Shown here: in pieces, positions 44,601-53,620 of the stretch
Numbering within the stretch: position 1 is the stretch's first letter
Layout: every line of letters starts with the position of its first letter
Assembly (NCBI GenBank): GCA_002633005.1
Contig: NMRA01000189.1
Location: forward strand, 577,367 to 630,986
DNA length: 53,620 nucleotides
Source of the DNA: Phoronis australis
Lineage: Eukaryota; Phoronida; Phoronidae
Direction of reading: 5' to 3'
Notes under the pieces: model-generated
Database searches by the model: none
The model's input: only the letters and a program-made list of their open reading frames with translations
Told to the model about the DNA's origin: nothing
Translations under genes and position numbers: made by a program

Positions 44601-47600
44601 TTGTTTTGTTCCCTCTTTCAGGGCTATTCATTGTACACACTGGTGGGCGTTTTGTCCATGCCCATCTTGCAGAGTCTTAGTTAGTTTTATCTATTTACGT
44701 CATAATAAATGACAATATTCGCAATCGTCCTCTTGTTTTACTCTGCAACAGAGCTCATGGCGTACCCCGGGCAAAACAGATTACGATAAATCAGATTATT
44801 TATGAATACGAAGTTTGGTAGGTAGACTGAGAGATAGACTTAAGGCAGTTACCAGGACACGTTGTCAAAGGTGACAGCAAAACGCAACTAACTGTTCTAG
44901 TGTATGCTGGCATTTAACATGATCATGACTGGTACTATGCACCCACATAAGTATTATATAGGTGCACTAAAAAACTGTGAAATCCTACTGCCTCTAATTT
45001 CCAAGATGAGCAATAGGTGGTGCTTAACGTTGCGCAATAAAATGCTTACCATCTTCCAACAAAAGGCCAATCAGGGACAAGCAAGCTTCAATGTGCAACT
45101 AGTCTAAAGTGCAGGTTAGTTCAAACACACGTACTTAACAGGTTAGTTTACATCATGGTAAAATAATAATTCACATTTTCTATTTTAAAGCAACTCTCAC
45201 AACAACAAGAAGCATTTTAGAGAAATGCGTATTGATATCATGAATATCAAATCACTTGGTTTCTGATGATTTGAAGAAATCAAATCAAATCAAACCATAC
45301 TCCAGTGATTCTTTGAAGATAACTGAACTCACCAGGACAAACTCACTGAATATCTACACTTTGATGAGATTTTAAATTCCATCAAAACTGCGGCAGTCCA
45401 ACATCAACCTTAACTTTCCTTTTGCAAATGTCTAACTGAGGACACCTGCCCAAATGTCTGGCAGTTATTTTCCACAGATTGGAAACAAGGTCCAGAACAA
45501 TGCTGTCAGTGATGAAGCAACTGTTCATCAGATGAACACAAATGACACAAACATCAGCTACGTTACAGAAAGGCTATGAGTATTAAGTCAGAAAGCAATT
45601 TGCCAACTTCATACAAACGTCCACTTTACATTTAGCTTTGAAAACGTGTTATCGCATGTAAACTATAGTGTAAATCAGTCTGAATAGGGTCACACAGAAA
45701 AGCATGGTATCCAAAGAAACAATGATGAAGCAGTCTTAGATAAAGTTAACTTATTGTCAATACTATCGCAAGACTGTCTTTGTTGAACTTGCATCGCAAG
45801 TTAGAAGAGGAAAAAACTAGCTATCGAAAGCTCAAATGGCAGCAATAGTCACTTACAGCAGTCTGGTTTTTTGAGAACCAGTTTTCTCCATTGAATAACA
45901 GGTATCATCAAACTGGTACTCTAAATGTAAGAGGTCTTTAAGTGAGTATTGCCCCAAGTGAAAATACTGCAGCGACTAAACTACTAAGAAGCTCCACACA
46001 ACATTTCCTCATTCACACTATGTCGCAACTGGCCAAAAGGGGGAGCCAGAGCAACAGGTGTACTGGTGTGGATACCACCATCATTGGATTAGTGAAAAAA
46101 CTAAGTCATTAGCAACTTTTGAGTTGTCTTCAGTGTGTTCGCACACCATGCAGATAAAATATCAGAGTTCAGTGTTATCAAACAAAACCTGAAAATCATG
46201 AGTTGGGATTAGAAATGCCAGTACCTTTAGGGTAGGTATTTAGTAGACAATGGCCACCAAAGTTGTGAAAGCTTTATGTCGCACTACACACTGTTATAAA
46301 ACCTACAGCATGATTGCTGGTTGAAAGGTTTCTTACCAGAACATGTTAGTAATGATGTCCTATATCAACTTAATTGATTTATTACCACCAACTGATTCTG
46401 TAACTAACATGGACTATGACTGCTAAAGTTGCATTTAATTTTTTTATGGAGTTTGACAAAGACAAGGCTGCTCGTTGAAATATTGTATACAAATCTTCGC
46501 ACTACAAAGTTAATGCAATCGCGTCACTATGTACACCAGTGGGTTGTAAATTTCCGCCTCAAGAAAATTGCATTTTCCACAGCACATGTGTCGTTTCTTT
46601 GGATTATAAGTAAGTGGTATGCAAATAATAACTTGAGAACACACTGACCGTTTAGGGAAACTTAAACCGCCGACAAGAATTACTCTTCCGGCCGTTCACA
46701 TTACTATTGTTTTCGTCAATAGCAAATTAAATTACTGGAGAAAACGTCTGGTGCTTTCAGACACTGTACGGTAAAAATAAAGGATAGTGTGGCAGACAAT
46801 TGTTGAAATTATATTTGCTCACTATTTTCTTCATAAAAGTTACTTAGCATTAAACATAATACTCTGCGACAGCCACGGCCAAGATCTGCAACGTAGATAC
46901 AGACACTGTGTTTGTAACTGCAAAGTAATGTTAAGAGCGGTTGCCAAAATGAAAAACTAAGGCAACTAGATGGTTGATTTTGTCCAAAATTGGCGAGACG
47001 TTACCAAAGTAGATCTTAGGTCACATCATATGAATAAAACAATATATTACGTTAGCTTTTCAAATAAAAGTCTTAAAACACGAGACGACATAACTGAACA
47101 CAATATCCCAGCATGCACCACACCCTGTAGCTATAGAAATCATGCAAGCACATACCTGATTGACTGCAATTAACTTGTGGAAAAACAAAAGGTACTACTT
47201 AACATGAACATGAAACCAAATCCATGGAAACAGCAAGGCAAGGCACCAAAACTGAAAACTGATCATCCAACTAATTCTGAAAATAACACAAAATTCAATT
47301 TTTGCTTTTCTCTCCACCTAATTCAAAATCCTCAATTTTGTTTTGCACAAGTAAGGCACTGTTTCACATGTACTCCAAAACTGCAGTGTGTAAAGTATTC
47401 TTCAATGTCAACCAATTTCAATGCTTTGTGTTAATCTAAAACGCACAGTCAGGAAAAGTCTGATTTACATCACTGTTTTATCACAGACAGTGATGAACTT
47501 AAAATCAGCAACAATACTTGAAAATTTCAAGTCGCTTGTTTTAACCAAACAGTGGTGAAATGTTTTAAGGGATTGCCAAATGCTGCACTTTTCCAGAGCA

Positions 47601-50499
47601 GACCTGCCGCATATTTTGCAACTTGTGTCTAACATTATTTTGTGATTCTGATTGTTGTGTATTATAAACTACTTAATTTCAATTGTCTGCATATTCCTCG
47701 CCTACTGCCGGTCATCATGCAACATATTTCATGCAACGGCCATTTGGTGACATGCTGGAATGTCTTATAACAATTTCTATGTTTGCTATTGCCAAAGGCA
47801 ATGAAAAACGGGATTTTTCGAACACTGCAACAGTTATACTGCACTTACCCTGGTAACACCCCCCTTTTGCAGTCATAACCACCTAATATTTGTTTCCTAA
47901 ACAACACCGTCCTTTTGGCTTCCCTACTTAGTTAAAATATACATATACCCACCCTTGGTTAATACAGAAAGGACTTTTGGCACCTCAAAGCACCACATCT
48001 TCCAGAACGCTCCCTTCAGCTGCCACATGCATACAATTTGCATGCTTTCACCAGACCAAGAAGCACATTGCATGTATTCAGTCAAGTAGATGTTACTCAA
48101 TTCTCACACCGTTGTACATGATGCAGCACCTTTCTTTGGTAGTTAATCCAAGCATGAGAGTTTGTCAGAATGCACAATGCAACTTTTAAAAAAATTCCCT
48201 AATAAACGAGCACGTTTGGCTCAATGACTTGCGCGTTCACCCAGACAAGTAAAAGACCCACAACCAAAACATGAGAAAACAGTTTGAATTTCTTGAGCAC
48301 TTCCAAACACATGCAAACTTAGTCAGTGACATCTTTAAATTATTTATTTTATGCATGTTCTTCTGGGAACAACTGCAGTACTTTAGCTGAATAAAAAATT
48401 CAGTCCTTTGATGCAGATCTAAGCATTCAATTCTATAGTCTATCATGCCTAGGACTACATTCAAGGCAGAACATTAACTAAATAATGTCACAGCTTTTCA
48501 AGAGCCTGCATGACAAGCACTAATAAAACTTTTGTCCTCAAAATCTAAAAAGCCCATTCACTAATAGTAAAGACTACATTTTGTTAACCTGAATTTTCCC
48601 CGACTGGCTAAGCATACAATTTATTTATTAAAGAAAAATCCCATCTTGCTGGCAAATGATATGTGAACACCATGGAGCACAGGTGTAGCAATAGTAATTG
48701 AACAGGGAAAGTGTTAAACCATGCAGTGAATAGCACCACCTATAAGTCAGTGATTACAGGATTCTTTTCCATGAAAAGTGACCCAAGAATTAAGTCTGAA
48801 ATTTGGTCTAACACGTCAGTCACCCACATCACAATAGTACTGAATAAAGGTTTAGCTATGTAATTGCTACCACGCTAATATCTACATTTTTTTACAAAAT
48901 ATCTCAGTAATTAGCAGTAATGAGTTTTGCACAGAAATATTTGAGGAGTACAAGGCCAAATTTCTGACTTAAGTCTTAAGGAACCATTCGTCAAACAGAC
49001 GCTCGAGTGCTGTAAACATCTGCACACAATTATCTTACCACTTATCAGCACAGCCAAGATCCCTAGTCCAGCTTAAAGTCAGTTCGTCTTTAACGACGAG
49101 TCTGTGGTAATATTCTCTGCATGACTGACCGACGTCATCATAAAGCCTACATACCTAGGGTAAACAGAACAAAGCAGTGTTTAAAATTCTTCCAACATGG
49201 CCAAAGGAAAAAAAAACATCAACAGCAATGATTTATCCGGGTATGAATGACAACACATGGTCAGTATTCAAACCAGAGTCAAGCTAAACTTGTGTTGTTC
49301 AAAGGAGTAAGGCCATCATGCACATGTAGTCCTTGCTAAAGGAGATATTGATAAGATATTGAGCTAGAGTTCGCTGGTCACAAACAAATCAATATGTATC
49401 CTGGTGGACACCATTAAATTGCCAGATTCTTGCATACGGTAAAAACTTCTCAACCTCACTGGCATTGTTGTGCCTTCAATGTGGTAAAACAGAAACTTTT
49501 GATAGCTGCAGTATAAAACAAGCATTTGTTTGGTGCAACTTACGTTTCATGAGAAATTAAACAAAATTTCACATGTCCAATGATTTGTGTCATAAACTGG
49601 CAGCATCTTACCGTAACCGTTTGGTGTCATACATCTCTCTGGGGGGTGGGGGTGTAGATTTTGTCAAGAAGGCAAAGGTAGCGGAATTCACCAACAGTAT
49701 TAATTGCAAAGTTTTCAAACTATTTTGAAGCACAAACCAAGCCCTTAAGCAGGAGGGAAAAGAAGTAATGTCTGATAATATGACAATATTTACGAATAAC
49801 ACGTAAATTGCAGGAATGAATTAGACAAAACATTAAGTTATGGAATTTAGTTTCTTATCATAACTTAGGTGAACTTTGGACCTCTATATTTTAGACAAAG
49901 AGGAACAGCAATTAATAGTTGTCATGCCAAGCCTCTCTGTCAGTAATTTGATGATCTGGAGCAACTCCGTAAAACTTGCAAAGGCGGATCCATTGCAATG
50001 TGAGGGAGCTCAAAGCTCAATGCTGGAAGTAACTTGACAGCCCAAGCATTCCTGCTCGGGAGAGCTGTCCCCAATTTTCAAAATACAACAAAAATCACAA
50101 GTAAAATCAAAATCTCAACCTCATTTCCATGTTTTTCTAGTTTTGTCATCTCCGCATCAGTCTTTTGAAAGAAGTCCACCATTGCTTTTGGAGCTTTGTA
50201 GCGTCCCTTGAACATCAATGCCACAAGACGGCGCTCACGTTCGTAACTTTCCATGAAATGCCGTATGCGTGCTTTAGCTTGCAGTAATGGGTTTCCCATG
50301 GCATCAAACAGTTCGTGCATTCTTTTCAGCATTGAAGTCACAAGCCACGAGTACGCGAATACCGCCTCTTGAAGAAGTGTCTGTGACCGGTTGTATGTGA
50401 CCACATGTCGACCAATCAGAAACATGAGGGCAGCACACTGCTTTGCTAGCGGGGCGTCATTGTCCAACGAAAAAACAGTGCCAAATCGGGGAAATCTTG
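38304..50499 (-). CDS. TBK1: TBK1/IKK-epsilon-like kinase, C-terminal part (5' end outside window)
   Basis: Seven exons on the minus strand join in phase: 50499-50120, 49154-49039, 43317-43201, 42487-42289, 40566-40385, 39328-39257 and 38646-38304. They give about 468 residues, matching from memory the human TBK1 region from the scaffold/dimerisation domain to the C-terminus. SLDNDAPLAKQ aligns with DLDGDASMAKA, DKQLKRLTYNEEQIHK with DKAERRLAYNEEQIHK, and TKEIGDMGEENERL with VKELAENNHILERF. The human C-terminal coiled coil binds the adaptors TANK, NAP1 and SINTBAD. The kinase and ubiquitin-like domains are not in the window and should lie beyond 53620. TBK1/IKK-epsilon phosphorylates IRF3/7 and autophagy receptors downstream of STING, MAVS and TRIF. 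One TBK1/IKKe ancestor is usual in invertebrates, so the symbol is provisional. Confidence 0.85.
39257..39328 (-). CDS. TBK1: TBK1-like exon, adaptor-binding coiled coil
   Basis: This 72-nt exon runs from ttactttcag to donor GTAAGT. The peptide INQLQTMTKEIGDMGEENER matches the last coiled coil of TBK1, which in mammals binds TANK-type adaptors. Confidence 0.82.
40385..40566 (-). CDS. TBK1: TBK1-like exon, C-terminal linker
   Basis: The acceptor is cctttgcag and the donor GTAAGT; phases are 0 in and 2 out, matching both neighbours. It encodes KHNSHSQNMTQLVDQL and a Pro/Gln-rich stretch ending FQPLQLLEQ. It lies where TBK1 has a poorly conserved linker. Confidence 0.72.
41105..41640 (-). mobile_element. 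CCTAGTGGC-family element, minus strand
   Basis: In reverse orientation it shows cactagagggc and ctagtaggca cores, aacaaagatccttcaagggg and ggtttaggaaatacac, the reverse of the family's gtatctcctaaacc. It lies in a TBK1-like intron. Confidence 0.7.
42289..42487 (-). CDS. TBK1: TBK1-like exon beginning inside a minisatellite
   Basis: The only in-phase acceptor I find is ttctctcatcag, the last full unit of a 42-bp tandem repeat. The exon starts NTMNTNCSTGVNLAQ, then GMFQYFSAWFRKAHQVRL and ends KKLAASLQE. Its length fits the TBK1 segment after EEQIHK almost exactly. Confidence 0.8.
42470..42890. repeat. 42-bp minisatellite with embedded splice-acceptor sequence
   Basis: About ten head-to-tail units; the unit starts ttagtattcatggtgttcct and ends acaccatacac. 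On the minus strand each full unit contains ctctcatcag then gaacacc, a 3' splice-site-like sequence. The unit at 42487 is the acceptor of a TBK1-like exon. Confidence 0.92.
43201..43317 (-). CDS. TBK1: TBK1-like exon with YNEEQIHK motif
   Basis: It lies between ctcttttcag and donor GTGAGT. It encodes NSKLLKIIESVDQTRIDF and DKQLKRLTYNEEQIHK, the clearest single match to TBK1 in the window. Confidence 0.9.
43318..49038 (-). other. Large intron of the TBK1-like gene
   Basis: The splice phases of 49154-49039 and 43317-43201 join directly, so no coding exon is needed between. The intron holds a CCTAGTGGC-family fragment (about 43966-44180) and a C/T-rich segment (44300-44720). Confidence 0.65.
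43966..44180 (-). mobile_element. CCTAGTGGC-family fragment, minus strand
   Basis: It contains taccactagagggcacacaa and attgccactagagtgtgcc with intervening family phrases, in the same orientation as the TBK1-like gene. Confidence 0.6.
49039..49154 (-). CDS. TBK1: TBK1-like exon, scaffold domain helix
   Basis: It lies between acceptor ttaccctag and donor GTAAGA. Only one frame is open: VCRLYDDVGQSCREYYHRL then ELTLSWTRDLGCADK. Its phases (0 in, 2 out) match both neighbours, and SRL--LADAW of TBK1 aligns. Confidence 0.78.
50120..50499 (-). CDS. TBK1: TBK1-like exon, start of scaffold/dimerisation domain
   Basis: The acceptor is gacacaacag and the donor GTTGAG. The peptide contains FSLDNDAPLAKQ, a long helix through LLQEAVFAYSWLVTSMLKRM and ESYERERRLVALMFKGRY, then MTKLEKHGNE. 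It starts in phase 1, so a further upstream exon is required. Confidence 0.85.
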
Positions 50500-51225
50500 C
50501 TGTTGTGTCAGTAATGGAAGTAAGTTGTAGCAATGAATTAGAAAACATTCTCATAACACAGATAACACAATTATGACATGAAATGGGCAAAAGTGTGGTT
50601 ACAATTTGCAATACAAGAAAGTAGGTCAAGTTATTCCACTGGATAATCAACACAATCTTAATACTTAATTGCCAGAGCGTAATCTTCGACACAAGGAACA
50701 CTGTCAACATAATCTCCGACACAAATAACACTGCAAAGAAACAAAAACCCAGCCTGGTCTCGCATAGATGTAGGAAAACATATTTGTTCGCTGACCAAGT
50801 TTCTAAAATGTCAGGTACTTCTAAGCTGAGTGATTCAAGTGACATGAATATTGGACATCCAAGCACTTGTCTGGCTTGCATGATACCTGATGTTGGCTAT
50901 GAATCTCAGTGTTCATCACTGGAATTTCATAGGCATTTGAATACAGAATGGGGTATTTTTGACACAAAAAGAACCCATGCGAGTAATAATAGTAAACATC
51001 ATACAAAAAAGACAAGCATTGTGGATTACACAAAGGAATTTACGTAAACGCTGAATCACTTCAAGACTGGGCTATTTTGCAGGATTTACTGCAACCTCAC
51101 AACTTAAAAGTCTATTTCAGTACCAACAAAACAAAAAATCGATCAAGTTGCAAAAATCTTGCCAAACACTTTCGAACTCTGTATGCTTCCTTCAATCCAC
51201 ATATCTTTCGCCTTTACAGTAAAAA

Positions 51226-52600
51226 AGAGCAATGCGGAACACTGAAATGTACCCACAAATGCACTGCAAACAATGTGCTTCTAGGGTTGTTTATTTGTAT
51301 CATAAAAATAGCCACTAGATGGCGCAAAATACGTCAAATCCATTCAAAAACAGAATGCTTTCATTTCTTTAATAGAAAGCTATTCACCGATCTGTCAAGG
51401 AACTTAGAGAACAAAGAAAAACGGAAAAAATGAAACGAGCCACTAGGATACACAGCGTTCGTCACCTCCTTCTGAAAGATGTAGTCGTCTGCAGTTAACT
51501 TCATATAAATACACTTACTAAATTTTATAAAGATCCTGCAGTAGTTTTAGGAGATACATATAACGGTGCAAAACAAAACATAATTGCCACTACGAGGTGT
51601 CACAGCAGTCGAAGTCATCATCGACACGTTGAGAACATACACCTCAATTTTCACAATTATCCTTAGAATGGTTTGGTTGGAAGAGGGGCGGACGCCAAAA
51701 AATAGACTCGAAAACAGCAAAAATGGCCACTAGGTAGTGCAAAGTGCCTCATATCCATCAGAAAACGAAAGCATAGCGTCATCTCGCCAATAGATGCCTA
51801 TAATGCAAATTTTATGAAAATCGGTTGAAGACCTTTGAAGATACAGAGGTATCTGAAAATTGAGAGATAGCGTCACCTCATTAAAAGATCCCAGTATGCC
51901 AAATTTTATAAAAATAAGTTGAGGACCTTTGAACGTACAGGGGTAAGCGTAAAAAAAATAATATAATTGCCACTAAGTGGCACACCAGTAGTCAGATCCG
52001 TCCGAAAGTCGTCGTCTGTAGTCAACGTCATATAAATACTCTTACTAAATTAATTAAAGATCCTTCGAACGGTTTAGGAGATACAGCCATTAGCTCAAAA
52101 AAAACCACTAGGCGGCGCCACAGTAGTCGAAATCATCGAAAAATCATCGTCAGCCGTCCACTTCATAGTAAAAACATACGTGCCAATTTTCACAATCATC
52201 CTTTGAGCGGTTTGGTTGATAGAGGAGTGGATGCAAAAAACAAACTTGAAAACAGTAAAAATGGCCACCAGATGGCGCTAACTACATTGAATCCATCCGA
52301 AAACGGCAGGAAAGCATAATCTCACTAATAAGTGCCTATATACCAAATTTTACGAAAATCCATTCAGGACTTTTGAAGAGAGCGGTAAACATAAAACACT
52401 AAAATTGCCACTAGGAGGCACACCGGTACTTGGATCCTTCTGAAAGTTCGCCCATGCCATCCCATCCATGGAAGAAACACATGTGCAAAATTTTATAAAT
52501 ATACGACAAGGCGTTATTGAGATAGAGCAGCGGATGCCGGACGGATGGAGATGACGGCATAATGCGTGCACATAAAAATATGTGGGCACATAAAAATCAG
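51226..52600 (-). mobile_element. CCTAGTGGC-family element, full length, minus strand
   Basis: The left edge aaagagcaatgcgga and the right edge tatgtgggcacataaaaa are the reverse of the family's two ends. Cores such as ttgccactaagtggcacacc and atggccactaggtagtgcaa recur in between. It lies upstream of the TBK1-like exons found. Confidence 0.82.
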
Positions 52601-53264
52601 TAAAAGGTTTTGAATATTTTTATGATATCGTAAAAGTAAGCATTATTAATCGTCACATAAGCTATATATTGGTCACATCACATGACCCATAGCTAAGTTT
52701 GAAAAGGTTTCTGCCTCGACCGGGTTCGAATACGAGACTTTCTGCTATCTGTGAATATTAAGCTAAAGCAGAAACCAAACAAGAACAAAAAAGGCAAAAC
52801 AATTTATGTGAAAATGTAATGACAGCATTATTTCTGCATGTCCAGTGAACAAAGATAAGTTCTGGCTAAACTAGGAAGGTGGATTTCTCCCACCACAGCT
52901 AGCCTCAATCATACAACAGTTAATCATGACAAAACTACTCAGCTTCATTACGAACTGCCGGATTTTTCCGATGAAACAAAATAAACAGTAATACCTGATT
53001 ACAAGTTTTGAGAATTGAAGCCGCAACCACATCTGAGCCAACGTGGGTCGTCGACATAAATGGTTGCCAAGCAGAAGCTTCGATTAAAAAACAAAGGACC
53101 ATATTACAAAACAAGCAGTACAGTAACTGTTAATGCCAAATAATACCTTATGTCACACACTCACTCTTATAGGAAATAAGGTCAGGGTAGGTAAGAGTAG
53201 GATAAAGAAAAAAGTTCAAATTCTGAATAACTTGGGAACATCAAATCTCAGAAATGACGATCTG

Positions 53265-53338
53265 ATCCATATATGACAGATCTGATTCTTATGAAATGAC
53301 TGATGAGATCCATATGAAATGACAGATCAGATTCATGT
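53265..53338 (+). repeat. Short imperfect repeat GACAGATCTGATTC
   Basis: Three variants of atgaaatgac-gat-agatc occur within 75 bases, directly before the last element. Confidence 0.6.
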
Positions 53339-53340
53339 AC

Positions 53341-53620
53341 AAGAGCAACGCAGAGCGTTGAACTGCGCCCACAATTGCACCGTATACGGTATCCTTCTAG
53401 GGTTGTTTATTGGTACCATAAAGTGGCCAGTAGAGGGCATATATGTAGTATGTTGTACTTTGCAAAACGGAAAGGCATGGTCATTGTCTCCTCAATAGGC
53501 TAGGGGCAAAATGTGAGTGATCTTCATAATACAAGCACATCCTATACATCAGTTGCTTAAAGCACCACAGAAACATAGAATTAAAAACAAATTTACCAAC
53601 ATACGAGATTAGCACAGCAT
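53341..53620 (-). mobile_element. CCTAGTGGC-family element, cut by window edge
   Basis: It starts aagagcaacgcagagcgttg then gcgcccacaattgcaccg, the reverse of the family's 3' end, and has ggccagtagagggc. The rest lies outside the window. Confidence 0.75.

Noticed and set aside
44304-44680. Two overlapping plus-strand ORFs rich in Phe/Ser/Leu.
   Set aside because: They come from a C/T-rich segment; the hydrophobic composition reflects base content, not a membrane protein.
50784-51433. Plus-strand ORFs of 87 and 118 codons.
   Set aside because: They overlap the TBK1-like intron and a CCTAGTGGC element in antisense, with no domain.
52700-52760. tRNA-like B box (gggttcgaat) near 52721.
   Set aside because: No matching A box or acceptor stem was found around it.
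52994-53064. Possible minus-strand exon (SAWQPFMSTTHVGSDVV then AASILKTCNQ) with donor GTATTA.
   Set aside because: One frame is open, but its end phase (0) does not match the phase-1 start of the exon at 50499, and I see no match to the TBK1 kinase or ubiquitin-like domain.

Overview
This window looks like a piece of an invertebrate animal genome. Genes are split into short exons by GT-AG introns with pyrimidine-rich acceptors. The sequence is AT-rich, carries one assembly gap, and is full of tRNA-derived SINEs, inverted-repeat elements and long satellite-like elements. The protein families (a death-domain IRAK/Pelle kinase, TBK1/IKK-epsilon and PLCXD) are animal families. A marine deuterostome or lophotrochozoan would fit, but I cannot name the species.

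Layout: (1) 891-27665, plus strand: a 13-exon gene, apparently complete, for an IRAK1/Pelle-like kinase. My model has 940 codons and every splice phase agrees. It has a death domain, a linker, a kinase domain with an HGD catalytic loop, a glutamine-rich stretch and a long acidic C-terminal tail. Its introns hold most of the repeats. (2) 31262-32999, minus strand: a two-exon gene for a PI-PLC X-domain protein (PLCXD family, 320 aa), tail-to-tail with the IRAK gene. (3) 38304-50499, minus strand: the last seven exons I could find of a TBK1/IKK-epsilon-like kinase. They cover the scaffold/dimerisation region and the C-terminal coiled coil. The kinase and ubiquitin-like domains should lie beyond the right edge.

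IRAK and TBK1 proteins both act downstream of Toll/IL-1 and related receptors. Finding both within about 50 kb is therefore of functional and evolutionary interest, because human TBK1 and IRAK3 are also near each other on chromosome 12q14.

Repeats: a family of elements built from roughly 440-bp higher-order units, with a CCTAGTGGC core about every 140 bp, occurs at least 11 times, always in the sense direction of the host gene. Others are two SINE copies with clear target-site duplications, a 77-bp perfect palindrome, a ~190-bp foldback, two kinds of MITE-like inverted-repeat elements, and a 42-bp minisatellite. Each complete unit of that minisatellite carries a 3' splice-site sequence, and it abuts a TBK1 exon. 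I see no rRNA gene, functional tRNA gene, CRISPR array or intact transposase. The candidates for an undescribed system are the splice-acceptor minisatellite, the higher-order repeat family and the repeated motif in the IRAK tail.
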